Assembly: GCA_028290305.1 (NCBI GenBank)
Contig: JAQGKC010000258.1
Span: 1-47,861, forward strand
Reading direction: 5' to 3'
Length of the DNA: 47,861 nucleotides
DNA from: Bradyrhizobium sp.
GTDB lineage: Bacteria > Pseudomonadota > Alphaproteobacteria > Rhizobiales > Xanthobacteraceae
Shown: positions 40,419-46,801 of the stretch, piece after piece
How the letters are laid out: each line of letters opens with the position of its first letter
How positions within the stretch are numbered: position 1 is the stretch's first letter
The notes under the pieces: generated by a model
Told to the model about the DNA's origin: nothing
Seen by the model: the letters and a program-made list of their open reading frames with translations, nothing else
Database searches by the model: none
Position numbers and translations under genes: made by a program

Positions 40419-40520
40419 TCAAACGGGGCGCGGGAAAGGGAACGACCACCGCGAATGCTTCTCCCACGCTTCTTTCGCATGAAACCAAAAGAGCAGTTCG
40501 ATTGCTTTATATCGGCCCAT
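40419..40520 (-). CDS. Small protein (33 aa)
   Basis: ATG 40520 overlaps the preceding stop by one base (TAATG). MGRYKAIELLFWFHAKEAWE, then KHSRWSFPFPRPV. Coupling is the main support. No family recognised. Confidence 0.4.
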   Translation of the reverse strand: MGRYKAIELLFWFHAKEAWEKHSRWSFPFPRPV

Positions 40521-40711
40521 TAGTTTAATGCTCTCTCGCGCTGTTTCTCAGCGATAGCCAATGCCAGTACAATCCGCGGGAACTCCGCAATATCGTCCGT
40601 CATATTCATTTTCTCTAATACGCCCGCCTGCTCGTACAGTTCTTCCAGAGTCAGCGACCGCATCGCGGTCATGGCGCCGTCGAACAATAGCTCCTCGAAT
40701 GATTTCTTCAC
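40520..40711 (-). CDS. Small helical protein (63 aa)
   Basis: MKKSFEELLFDGAMTAMRSL, then TLEELYEQAGVLEKMNMTDD, then ALAIAEKQRERAL. One acidic helical protein; ATGA overlap with the upstream gene. Function unknown. Confidence 0.55.
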   Translation of the reverse strand: MKKSFEELLFDGAMTAMRSLTLEELYEQAGVLEKMNMTDDIAEFPRIVLALAIAEKQRERALN

Positions 40712-40881
40712 GACAGGTGCGGGCCGAAGTCCAGGCGCTGATAGCAGCCGTGCAGATAGTTGGCGTCGTAATAGGTGTGTGGCAGATCATACCGCTGGGG
40801 GCGGCGCTGTTCGTCGTACCATGCGGCGCTGTATTTCTTCTGCGGCTTAGGGTACATTCCCCAATGGCTGCAGGACAGCAT
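40708..40881 (-). CDS. Small aromatic protein (57 aa)
   Basis: ATG 40881 overlaps the preceding stop (TGATG). MLSCSHWGMYPKPQKKYSAA, then WYDEQRRPQRYDLPHTYYDA. Rich in Tyr and His. No family recognised. Confidence 0.5.
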   Translation of the reverse strand: MLSCSHWGMYPKPQKKYSAAWYDEQRRPQRYDLPHTYYDANYLHGCYQRLDFGPHLS

Positions 40882-41063
40882 CAGAACTCGCCGTGGTTTG
40901 CTTCTTTGCCGCGCTTGGTCACGCAACGCTGGCTGTCGGAAAGGCCGCGCTTGCCCGAGCCGTCATTACCCGCAACGGACTTGAACGGGGACTCGATCGC
41001 CTCGATGCCGGTAACCTCGCCAGTTTCGGCGTATTTCTTGTGTAGCGGAATAGCTTCTGACAT
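40881..41063 (-). CDS. Small hypothetical protein (60 aa)
   Basis: MSEAIPLHKKYAETGEVTGI, then EAIESPFKSVAGNDGSGKRG, then LSDSQRCVTKRGKEANHGEF. A soluble peptide rich in charged residues, overlapping the neighbour starts. Confidence 0.5.
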   Translation of the reverse strand: MSEAIPLHKKYAETGEVTGIEAIESPFKSVAGNDGSGKRGLSDSQRCVTKRGKEANHGEF

Positions 41064-41536
41064 TAGACGGGGCCTCCATTGGTTACGGTCGCGAACTCCT
41101 GCAGGGCGTCCTCGACTTCCTTGTTCACCTTGGCTTTGACGCCCTCTACTGCGGCATCCACCTTGGCCGCGCCGTCAGTTACAGCGCCGTCGATCTTCGC
41201 CAGCGCCTGGTTTTGGCTGTCAGCCATCTTCTGGCGCATCTCGGCAAGCTTGGCTTGGAACGCTCCAGATTGAAGCCCGGTAATGCTCATGGGTTGTGTC
41301 TCTTGTGCTATGGGCTCCCGAGGGACCCAATCGACTTTCAGGATCTGGCCGTCCCAGCTTGTTTGCCGCTCGGTCGTGCCGGCCTCTTTGTCGCCGTCGT
41401 CTAAAGCCTTCGTCAGCTCTTGTTTTGACATCCGGCGGGTATCAAAGAGCTTCATTTTGATTTCTTCGTTGGTGTCGTAAACCGCCAGTTCCAGACGGTC
41501 AGAAAGATGCTCGAAGAACGACGGCGGAAGGGACAC
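41063..41536 (-). CDS. Hypothetical helical protein (157 aa)
   Basis: An N-terminal alpha/beta part (MSLPPSFFEHLSDRLELAVY, then RQTSWDGQILKVDWVPREPI) leads to a long Ala/Lys/Asp-rich helix (KIDGAVTDGAAKVDAAVEGV). Function unknown. Confidence 0.55.
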   Translation of the reverse strand: MSLPPSFFEHLSDRLELAVYDTNEEIKMKLFDTRRMSKQELTKALDDGDKEAGTTERQTSWDGQILKVDWVPREPIAQETQPMSITGLQSGAFQAKLAEMRQKMADSQNQALAKIDGAVTDGAAKVDAAVEGVKAKVNKEVEDALQEFATVTNGGPV

Positions 41537-41707
41537 TCAAGCCGGGTCGCTTTCGGGGGCGCAGTACTCGGACGGCGCGGTATCGGCAATCGCCGCATCA
41601 TGCGGGATGATCGCCACGTTCATGATCTCTATGGCTTGCTGCTCTAGGGTGCGTAAGTCCCGGTCTGGATTGGGTCTTGGGATGAACTGGATGATTCCAG
41701 CAGTCAT
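41537..41707 (-). CDS. Small acidic protein (56 aa)
   Basis: ATG 41707; MTAGIIQFIPRPNPDRDLRT, then LEQQAIEIMNVAIIPHDAAI, then DTAPSEYCAPESDPA. Directly abuts the next gene. No family recognised. Confidence 0.55.
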   Translation of the reverse strand: MTAGIIQFIPRPNPDRDLRTLEQQAIEIMNVAIIPHDAAIADTAPSEYCAPESDPA

Positions 41708-41741
41708 GAGACTATCCCCATTTGTGCGGAGGCTCGACCTG

Positions 41742-42077
41742 TCAGGTAATCTGACAGCCGAGCGCGCGGGAAATACTACCCAGCAAGTCCTCAATGTCGG
41801 ACAGACAATCGTGTGCGCCCTCGACCGAATCGTTCAGCCTCCCAACCGCGCCGCTTCCCGGCAAGTTGGCCTTTCCGTTCCCGCTTTCAGCGGGGCGCGG
41901 GCCACCGATCTGGTCCGAAATTGAGGAGAGATGCTCGCGGACCTGAGAAAGGCGCTCATTTAGCCCCTCAACGCGACCTATTGCGCTCGCGATCGTGCGC
42001 GGTGGCGCGACCATAGCGCTTGCCGTCTGCGCCCCCTGATACGAAATAGCGTTGTTTGCTGCTGCATAATTCATCAT
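41742..42077 (-). CDS. Small coiled-coil protein, first gene after the late promoter (111 aa)
   Basis: GGAGG eight bases upstream of ATG 42077 decides this start. MMNYAAANNAISYQGAQTAS, then IASAIGRVEGLNERLSQVRE, then HLSSISDQIGGPRPAESGNG and a second helix (LNDSVEGAHDCLSDIEDLLG). This looks like a helix-loop-helix small protein; function unknown. It is the first gene downstream of the putative late promoter/terminator region. Confidence 0.6.
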   Translation of the reverse strand: MMNYAAANNAISYQGAQTASAMVAPPRTIASAIGRVEGLNERLSQVREHLSSISDQIGGPRPAESGNGKANLPGSGAVGRLNDSVEGAHDCLSDIEDLLGSISRALGCQIT

Positions 42078-42237
42078 CGCCTCTTCCTCCGCTCTCTGAT
42101 CACCAGTCGTGACCGCCCCGCGATCTCCGCTGGTCATGGTCCCCAATTCTTCCAACCGGTGAGTCGCGAGGCTCACCTCAATTCGACGCTTTATGACGCG
42201 CCTAGCGTGCTATCCGCTCCACGGCTGGAATTAGGAT

Positions 42238-42325
42238 CGGGCGTCACTCGCAGGTCGAAGGCTCGGCGCACATAAATGGCGCTACAGGGGAGTGTGTGGC
42301 CTTGCGGGTTGCTGAGCGACGCCCG
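42238..42325 (-). ncRNA. Candidate structured RNA
   Basis: CGGGCGTCACTC (42238-42249) and GAGCGACGCCCG (42314-42325) pair over 11 of 12 bases. Inside, AAGGC (42258-42262) pairs with GCCTT (42299-42303), and GCGC can pair with GCGC near the apex. The nesting gives a roughly 88-base folded element just downstream of the terminator on the minus strand. Function unknown. Confidence 0.3.
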
Positions 42326-42330
42326 AACGA

Positions 42331-42363
42331 CAAAACCGCCCGGCGAGTTTCCTCGGGGCGGTT
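42331..42363 (-). terminator. Rho-independent terminator right after the late promoter
   Basis: Minus strand: AACCGCCC, then CGAG-GAAA-CTCG, two bases, then GGGCGGTT followed by TTTTGTCGTT. It is an eight-pair outer stem with a GAAA tetraloop hairpin inside. It begins about 16 bases after the predicted transcription start. Confidence 0.75.
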
Positions 42364-42385
42364 CGTAATTCTTGCGATGGTGCCT

Positions 42386-42414
42386 TGTGTACCTCGTGAT
42401 TCGTGTAATGTCAA
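42386..42414 (-). promoter_or_regulatory. Putative late promoter
   Basis: Minus-strand TTGACA (42414-42409), 17 bases, TACACA (42391-42386). The -35 is perfect and the -10 is weak, as expected for an activated promoter. An inverted repeat (42416-42440) lies immediately upstream. Probably reads the late operon. Confidence 0.5.
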
Positions 42415-42440
42415 ACGATTTACACCGATCTGTGTAATCG
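42402..42440. promoter_or_regulatory. Inverted-repeat operators at the late promoter
   Basis: CGATTTACAC-CGATCT-GTGTAATCG (42416-42440) is a near-perfect palindrome. A further GTGTAAT half (42404-42410) faces it. The same ATT(n)CAC...GTGTAAT arms occur in the leftward early promoter (46765-46780), so one regulator may bind all of them. Confidence 0.5.
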
Positions 42441-42458
42441 TTCCTGCGGCAGATTGAC

Positions 42459-43013
42459 TCACCAGCCAATGCCCCAGAATTGCGCGAGCTCGGCCGCCGT
42501 ATCCCGAACCATGCGCCGCGCGCGAAACATGGAATAGCCGATCGTATGGCAGGCCACGTTCAGCGGATGCTCGTAGCAAACGAAATTCTCCAGCAGAATA
42601 TGCGGCTTATGCCCCACTTTCTCCACAGCGGCGCGATACTTTGATCGGTGATCGGCTTGGCGCTCTGACTTCGCCATCCCCACCATGTTCGACGGGTCCG
42701 AGGCAAAGACGCGGTTCAGATCCACCGAAGGCAGCGGCGCTTCAAGCCCGGCGTGATACCAATGGTGACGATATTTCTGGAGCGCGACGTATTCCTTGGT
42801 GAGGTCTTCGGTCTCGCGTTGCCCGGCCCTCAACCGGAGGCGGGCGTAAAGCCTCTGAACCGGGCTGTCAGCGAAGTAATATATCTTAACGCCGCGATCC
42901 TCGCCCCCGACGACGAACGCATCACCGGCCTTTGAAAGCCGTTCTGGAGTCGGCCCGCGGACATCGGCTCCCTTCTTCGCGTCGAAGTCGATTTCCCGTT
43001 TTTCTCGTGCCAC
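42459..43013 (-). CDS. DUF6456-like DNA-binding protein, candidate late regulator
   Basis: 184 residues. VALQKYRHHWYHAGLEAPLP, SVDLNRVFASDPSN, HRSKYRAAVEKVGHKPHILL and FVCYEHPLNVACHTIGYSMF then RRMVRDTAAELAQFWGI. The C-terminal block follows the DUF6456 pattern (R...A...lG......dv.c....L...........K..lr..l..LA.hyG) found in alphaproteobacterial regulators and GTA-related loci. Its position directly upstream of the late promoter suggests a late activator or antiterminator. The similarity is by eye and tentative. Confidence 0.5.
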   Translation of the reverse strand: MAREKREIDFDAKKGADVRGPTPERLSKAGDAFVVGGEDRGVKIYYFADSPVQRLYARLRLRAGQRETEDLTKEYVALQKYRHHWYHAGLEAPLPSVDLNRVFASDPSNMVGMAKSERQADHRSKYRAAVEKVGHKPHILLENFVCYEHPLNVACHTIGYSMFRARRMVRDTAAELAQFWGIGW

Positions 43014-43058
43014 GTTCTTTGCCCCCGTGAGTTTTATAGTGGTGATGCTGGAACGCAG

Positions 43059-43133
43059 TTACAAAAGACGGATGGCTAATCCTACAGCCAGCGCGATGCC
43101 GATCAGACAAACGGCAAAGACGAAGTCTTTCAT
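43059..43133 (-). CDS. Small membrane peptide (24 aa)
   Basis: MKDFVFAVCLIGIALAVGLA then IRLL, one membrane span, with AGGAAAGAAGAA ahead of the ATG and an ATGA overlap with the upstream gene. Confidence 0.45.
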   Translation of the reverse strand: MKDFVFAVCLIGIALAVGLAIRLL

Positions 43134-43267
43134 TTCTTCTTTCCTGTCGCTCCTGCTTCCAGTTCATCCTTGATGATGGAAGCCAGCTTCTGATCTATTG
43201 CCTCTTTTATTTTCTCATCCTTTTTAAGGTTTGAGACTGTTGCTTCTGCTTCTGTTTTCTTGGTCAT
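43130..43267 (-). CDS. Small Lys/Glu-rich helical protein (45 aa)
   Basis: MTKKTEAEATVSNLKKDEKI, then KEAIDQKLASIIKDELEAGA, then TGKKK. Highly charged helix. Overlaps the membrane peptide gene (ATGA). Function unknown. Confidence 0.5.
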   Translation of the reverse strand: MTKKTEAEATVSNLKKDEKIKEAIDQKLASIIKDELEAGATGKKK

Positions 43268-43303
43268 GGGTGGTCCTTTCAGGAGTTGGGATTGAACGCA
43301 CGG

Positions 43304-44140
43304 TTACTGCATGGCTCTCAGACTTGGCGCGGGCGGCGGATCGTGCCCCGTCGCGCTGACAATCCCGTACTTCGCCAGGATTTCAGGCGGGCAGCGGCAG
43401 CTCCCGGAATCCGGGTGATTGCCGCCCTGCGGAGACCAGCGCCCGAATTTCTTGAACATCGAGCAGATCACGTCCCAATCCACCTCGGACGGGTTCGCAA
43501 TCTCGATCTGCTTCCGGGCCGGAGCCTTGCTGGCGTGCGCTTCACGGATCGCATTATCGAAATAGTTCAGCGTCGTTATCGAGGGTTTCTTGCGGACCAG
43601 CTCGGCAATGACGGCCAAGCAAATATCCTCCTGGTAGCCCTGAGACAGCCAGAGCCCGGCACGGGAGGTTTCCGGGAGGTCGGGGGAATTGGCGGCAGCG
43701 AAGGCCTGCACGATGGCTTGCTGAAAATTCCCCGTCCTGATTTTCAGTTCGTCGCGCGGCTCTGCTCTGCTCTGTTCTGTTATCTGTTTCTGCTCTGTCT
43801 CTGGGGGCGTTACTGAAACGTTTCGTTTGCCGTTTCTGAAACGTTTCACACGATCGGTTGAAACGTCCGATTTGTATTGCCGACCGCTCCAGTTGTGCGG
43901 CTCGTAATGGTCGCCAACGCGATCGATCAATCCGCCGGCAACTAATTTTTCAATCCAGTCGGAAACCTTTGATGGCTTCGTGCGTAGAGCCGCAGCCATA
44001 TCGTCAACGGCGGGCAGAATGCCATCGTTCTTCGACGCAAAGCACAGCAGCATTGTCCAGGCCCGGTACAGGCCGTCCGACAGCCTTAACAGCTTTGGGT
44101 CGTTTAACGACTCCTCATAGAAACGAAACCAGCGGGTCAT
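43304..44140 (-). CDS. Phage replication-initiator-like protein
   Basis: 278 residues from ATG 44140 (ATGA overlap; upstream codons are not needed). MTRWFRFYEESLNDPKLLRL, then AWTMLLCFASKNDGILPAVD, then AALRTKPSKVSDWIEKLVAG, then DRVGDHYEPHNWSGRQYKSD is a winged-helix domain of the type at the start of phage replisome organisers. The rest (GGNHPDSGSCRCPPEILAKY) is variable. It probably binds the origin and loads helicase. Confidence 0.65.
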   Translation of the reverse strand: MTRWFRFYEESLNDPKLLRLSDGLYRAWTMLLCFASKNDGILPAVDDMAAALRTKPSKVSDWIEKLVAGGLIDRVGDHYEPHNWSGRQYKSDVSTDRVKRFRNGKRNVSVTPPETEQKQITEQSRAEPRDELKIRTGNFQQAIVQAFAAANSPDLPETSRAGLWLSQGYQEDICLAVIAELVRKKPSITTLNYFDNAIREAHASKAPARKQIEIANPSEVDWDVICSMFKKFGRWSPQGGNHPDSGSCRCPPEILAKYGIVSATGHDPPPAPSLRAMQ

Positions 44141-44328
44141 GGGTTGCGCGCCTTTCTGGCGGCGGCCATGATCTTCTGGCAAAGCGCCTCGGCATCGCGC
44201 TCGTTGAGCATGACGCGGAGATAGGTTTCCTCCTTAATGGAGGGCCATTCCTGGCAAAGCACAATGTGCCCGCACCCGCCGACGAATACGTCAATGGGCA
44301 TGACTTCATAGGTATCAAAAAGACTCAC
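44137..44328 (-). CDS. Small protein (63 aa)
   Basis: MSLFDTYEVMPIDVFVGGCG, then HIVLCQEWPSIKEETYLRVM, then NERDAEALCQKIMAAARK. Coupled by overlaps on both sides. Function unknown. Confidence 0.6.
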   Translation of the reverse strand: MSLFDTYEVMPIDVFVGGCGHIVLCQEWPSIKEETYLRVMLNERDAEALCQKIMAAARKARNP

Positions 44329-44720
44329 TAATCCCCCCGCGCTTCCTTCAGTTGTTCGGAACGCGGTGAATTTACTGATCGCTTCAAAATGCCCCAGACC
44401 TCGAGCGTCACGAGGGCCTCATCCAACGAGTGGGCTACTGCCGTCTTGGCGCCCGCCTCCCTCATCGCGGCATGAACCAGTCGCTGGGAAGGCGTTAGAA
44501 CGCCCCTGGTCGCCTTCAACTCAAGCCCGAACACTTCCCCGGCTTTCAGGATTATCAAGTCAGGGACGCCCGCAATGACTCCCAGCGCCTTGAATATCTT
44601 CGCCTCGACAACCGACCGCTTACCGCCGTTTGGCGGATGAAACCAAAAAACGCGCGGCTCCGCCCTCGCGTTCAAGTGCGAGACAACGGTCTTATGTATT
44701 TCTTGTTCAGGCCGCTTCAT
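44328..44720 (-). CDS. VRR-NUC domain nuclease
   Basis: 130 residues. PEQEIHKTVVSHLNARAEPR, FWFHPPNGGKRSVVEAKIFK, GVIAGVPDLIILKAGEVFGL and ELKATRGVLTPSQRLVHAAM. The GVPDL (D54) and ELK (E67, K69) motifs are the PD-(D/E)xK core of VRR-NUC proteins. Single-domain phage versions are thought to resolve or cleave branched DNA during replication or recombination. The start overlaps the preceding gene by 14 bases. Confidence 0.8.
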   Translation of the reverse strand: MKRPEQEIHKTVVSHLNARAEPRVFWFHPPNGGKRSVVEAKIFKALGVIAGVPDLIILKAGEVFGLELKATRGVLTPSQRLVHAAMREAGAKTAVAHSLDEALVTLEVWGILKRSVNSPRSEQLKEARGD

Positions 44721-44886
44721 GCCGGGCTCTGCGCTCCTGCCTTACTTCCTCGGCAATGAGTTTTACTTTCAGCTTGGTCCATTCCCAATGAAGCCTTGCT
44801 GTTCTTCCCGCTCTTGGGTGGCGCTTGTGAGCCTGGCGGAAGACCCGCTCTGCTTCTGCGACTTGTTCGGTGAGAGGTTTGGTCAT
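44707..44886 (-). CDS. Small basic helical protein (59 aa)
   Basis: MTKPLTEQVAEAERVFRQAH, then KRHPRAGRTARLHWEWTKLK, then VKLIAEEVRQERRARHEAA. Amphipathic, Arg/Lys-rich. Its stop lies inside the VRR-NUC start, and its start overlaps the preceding stop (ATGA). May assist the nuclease. Confidence 0.6.
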   Translation of the reverse strand: MTKPLTEQVAEAERVFRQAHKRHPRAGRTARLHWEWTKLKVKLIAEEVRQERRARHEAA

Positions 44887-45149
44887 GCTGTCTCCGACAT
44901 TTCATGGACCTTGATCGCGGTATCGAACCGAGGGTCAAACCGATAGGCCTGATCCACAACCAGCGGATTGCGGGAATAGAAAATCGTTCGGTAATTCCCG
45001 AGGATTTCTTTCGCCATTTGGCAAAGATAACGCGGGCGGTAGCCGTATTTGATCGCCAGTGGCTTCGCGGCGTCGTAGCCTTGGGTAACATAAACGCTGA
45101 CGAGGTATTTGCGCGTGGCCAGAGATGCCGGAGTTCTTTTCCGCCTCAT
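44883..45149 (-). CDS. Hypothetical protein (88 aa)
   Basis: MRRKRTPASLATRKYLVSVY, then VTQGYDAAKPLAIKYGYRPR, then YLCQMAKEILGNYRTIFYSR. The segment around 22-45 could be a helix-turn-helix. Overlaps both neighbours by ATGA. Confidence 0.6.
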   Translation of the reverse strand: MRRKRTPASLATRKYLVSVYVTQGYDAAKPLAIKYGYRPRYLCQMAKEILGNYRTIFYSRNPLVVDQAYRFDPRFDTAIKVHEMSETA

Positions 45150-45517
45150 GCCCGGCGCTCCAGCGCCGAGTACCCCGGCAGCGGGTCATTGAAAAACGCC
45201 GCGGTCAGATCCCGTGGCGGAGTATTAATGCGGAGATTGCGGTCGGCGAGGACGGCGGCGCAGATCGGCGCGCGGGGCAACGTGCCATCTGGCTGCCGAA
45301 TCCGAATGCCGCGTCGTAGTCTGTTTTTATCCGTCTCAGCTCGCCGCGCCTTCGCTTCGGGCGAAAGATTGAGAAACGCTATCTTGGCCTTGATGGCCTT
45401 GATGGTGCGCCCCATTATCTCGGCGATTTCGGCGGTTGGTACCCCCTTGGATTTCAAAAGATTGAGCTTGGCTACCTGATCTTCCGTCCAGGATATCGGT
45501 CTTCCCATTGCCCCCAT
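45146..45517 (-). CDS. GcrA/SANT-like helix-turn-helix protein
   Basis: 123 residues (ATG 45517 or 45508). RPISWTEDQVAKLNLLKSKG, VPTAEIAEIMGRTIKAIKAK and AFLNLSPEAKARRAE is the SWT...V..L......G.s...IA...gRt..av..k order of GcrA- and SANT-like small regulators. The variable C-terminus (PRAPICAAVLADRNLRINTP) has no known domain. Possibly a regulator of the early leftward operon. Confidence 0.6.
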   Translation of the reverse strand: MGAMGRPISWTEDQVAKLNLLKSKGVPTAEIAEIMGRTIKAIKAKIAFLNLSPEAKARRAETDKNRLRRGIRIRQPDGTLPRAPICAAVLADRNLRINTPPRDLTAAFFNDPLPGYSALERRA

Positions 45518-45528
45518 TCCCCATTTGC

Positions 45529-45549
45529 GCCCGCGCGATAAGCGCGGGC
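45529..45549. repeat. Perfect hairpin between two regulator genes
   Basis: GCCCGCGC-GATAA-GCGCGGGC. No T-run follows on either strand, so it is a weak attenuator or RNA-stability element rather than a clear terminator. Confidence 0.4.
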
Positions 45550-45908
45550 TATTTCACCTTTTCCAGAAGTAATTCCCGAGCCTTCGCAAGCTGAGTTTCA
45601 GCCGATGCAAGCGTGTCATCGCGATAGTTCGAACCAGTTTGGCGAGCGATATGGACTTCATGCTCCAGCCTTTGAATTTCGAGTTGGAGCACCGAAACCA
45701 GTTCCGCGCGCACCTTGTTCATCAACCAATTCGGGACGACCTTCGTTCGAAGGCGCCTGAAGTTTTCCAGCGTCCCAGGCGATACACCGAGCCGCCCGGC
45801 AATCCGTCCGCGCGCCTCTACGGTGCGAATACCAAGCCGCCTCGCCTCGCTGTTCTCGAGCGCCGCTGCAAAGCGGTTGATGGTCGAAACATCTGACATC
45901 GCATTCAT
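45549..45908 (-). CDS. Helix-turn-helix-like protein (119 aa)
   Basis: Start at ATG 45908 with GAGAG upstream; a second ATG lies at 45899. MNAMSDVSTINRFAAALENS, then GRIAGRLGVSPGTLENFRRL, then VRAELVSVLQLEIQRLEHEV. Residues 30-60 form an HTH (AGRLGVSPGTLENF), followed by a coiled coil. Probably a regulator or replication accessory. Confidence 0.6.
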   Translation of the reverse strand: MNAMSDVSTINRFAAALENSEARRLGIRTVEARGRIAGRLGVSPGTLENFRRLRTKVVPNWLMNKVRAELVSVLQLEIQRLEHEVHIARQTGSNYRDDTLASAETQLAKARELLLEKVK

Positions 45909-46037
45909 CGGCTTACTCTCAACATATCCATCGCGGTTGGATGACACTGCACTCTCCCATGCTGTTTACTGACTTGCATGGTTACTCAAGACAACGAACC
46001 AACTTGGCAGACACTCGCGGCTGCAACCGCGAGGGTG

Positions 46038-46190
46038 TTAGGCAGACCTACGAGCTTCTTTGAAGAAATCGGAGAAGCACCAAAGAGCAAGCATGACATT
46101 CATCCCAACCCAAAACTGGGATGGCGGATTGTTCCAATTGAGTGCGGCAACAACAGCTGCGGCGCCCCCGATCACGACATTCAAAATCAT
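46038..46190 (-). CDS. Small membrane protein (50 aa)
   Basis: GGGG upstream of ATG 46190. MILNVVIGGAAAVVAALNWN, then NPPSQFWVGMNVMLALWCFS, then DFFKEARRSA: two short hydrophobic segments, basic end. Part of a small-membrane-protein cluster of the early leftward operon. Confidence 0.55.
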   Translation of the reverse strand: MILNVVIGGAAAVVAALNWNNPPSQFWVGMNVMLALWCFSDFFKEARRSA

Positions 46191-46199
46191 CCCCGCCCC

Positions 46200-46373
46200 C
46201 TAGTGAATGTTCACAAAAAACAGGATGAACCCGGCACTCACGATGGCCGCGCTGGTCACACACGACAGCACGACGATGGAAACGACCGCTGCAAGGTCGA
46301 TCATCATCTGCGCAAAGGGGGCACGGTGCGGCGATAAATGAAATTCAAGAATGCGCTGCGTATCATCGCGCAT
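46200..46373 (-). CDS. Small membrane protein behind a G-tract hairpin (57 aa)
   Basis: MRDDTQRILEFHLSPHRAPF, then QMMIDLAAVVSIVVLSCVTS, then AAIVSAGFILFFVNIH. The polar N-terminus and two spans are credible. The start lies three bases from a hairpin holding a 12-G run. Confidence 0.5.
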   Translation of the reverse strand: MRDDTQRILEFHLSPHRAPFAQMMIDLAAVVSIVVLSCVTSAAIVSAGFILFFVNIH

Positions 46374-46376
46374 GAG

Positions 46377-46418
46377 GCGGCTTACGTGGTTGCCCCCCCC
46401 CCCCGGCCCGTAAGCCGC
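46377..46418. repeat. Perfect 10-bp inverted repeat enclosing a 12-C homopolymer
   Basis: GCGGCTTACG (46377-46386) and CGTAAGCCGC (46409-46418), with twelve Cs at 46393-46404 in the loop. On the minus strand this is a G12 tract four bases upstream of the stem that borders ATG 46373. Confidence 0.8.
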
Positions 46419-46424
46419 TTCCCC

Positions 46425-46523
46425 CTATTCCGAAATGTCTTCCCATGTCCCGCCCCCAAGCAGTGCCAAAACGATTAGCTCGTTGATGATGAGCCACGAC
46501 ATCCCCACGCCGTACCAGCTCAT
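46425..46523 (-). CDS. Small membrane peptide (32 aa)
   Basis: MSWYGVGMSWLIINELIVLA then LLGGGTWEDISE. ATG overlaps the Cro-like stop (ATGA). One span with an acidic C-terminus. Confidence 0.5.
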   Translation of the reverse strand: MSWYGVGMSWLIINELIVLALLGGGTWEDISE

Positions 46524-46750
46524 TGAGCGGTCTCCGCGCTTTCCGCCATCTTCCAAAGCGTGTCGGGCGCCGAGCAGCCCTTCACGGCCAAAGCAGATTT
46601 GAGAATGACAAAAGTAAATGCCGGGAAAGCCTGGCGATGCTTCCACATCGAGATCGCGCTGGCGCCGCGTCCAGTCAAATCAGCCACGGCCTTGGTGCCG
46701 CCGAGAGCGTCGATAACTTCGCTTACCGTTTGCTGTTCTTTGGTAGCCAT
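46520..46750 (-). CDS. YdaS/Cro-like helix-turn-helix protein
   Basis: 76 residues. ATKEQQTVSEVIDALGGTKA, then VADLTGRGASAISMWKHRQA, then FPAFTFVILKSALAVKGCSA. The V.....lGGt.a.A...g...aiS.Wk....iP pattern is the YdaS/Cro family. It is the first gene of the leftward operon and likely the antirepressor side of the switch. Confidence 0.75.
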   Translation of the reverse strand: MATKEQQTVSEVIDALGGTKAVADLTGRGASAISMWKHRQAFPAFTFVILKSALAVKGCSAPDTLWKMAESAETAQ

Positions 46751-46755
46751 GCCCC

Positions 46756-46784
46756 CTGATATTACACGTTTTGTGAATTGTCAA
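46756..46784 (-). promoter_or_regulatory. Leftward early promoter with operator
   Basis: Minus strand TTGACA (46784-46779), 17 bases, TATCAG (46761-46756). The 16-base motif CAATTCACAAAACGTG (46780-46765) lies across the spacer. The same 16 bases sit in the rightward promoter at 47511-47526. Confidence 0.65.
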
Positions 46785-46801
46785 CATCCAAGGAACATTA
46801 A

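Larger units (their letters stand above)
42078..42458. other. 380-bp gene-free regulatory region
   Basis: No convincing gene. A 92-codon minus frame (42191-42469) runs across it but has a His/Arg/Ser composition unlike the neighbours and covers the terminator. The interval contains a promoter, inverted repeats, a terminator and a long-armed inverted repeat, described separately. Confidence 0.6.

Noticed and set aside
42191..42469. Leftward 92-codon frame in the regulatory gap
   Set aside because: Covers the promoter, operators and terminator, has no good ribosome-binding site and an unlikely composition.
45978..46337. Rightward 119-codon frame
   Set aside because: His/Asp/Arg-rich composition and antisense to two credible small membrane-protein genes with good spacing.
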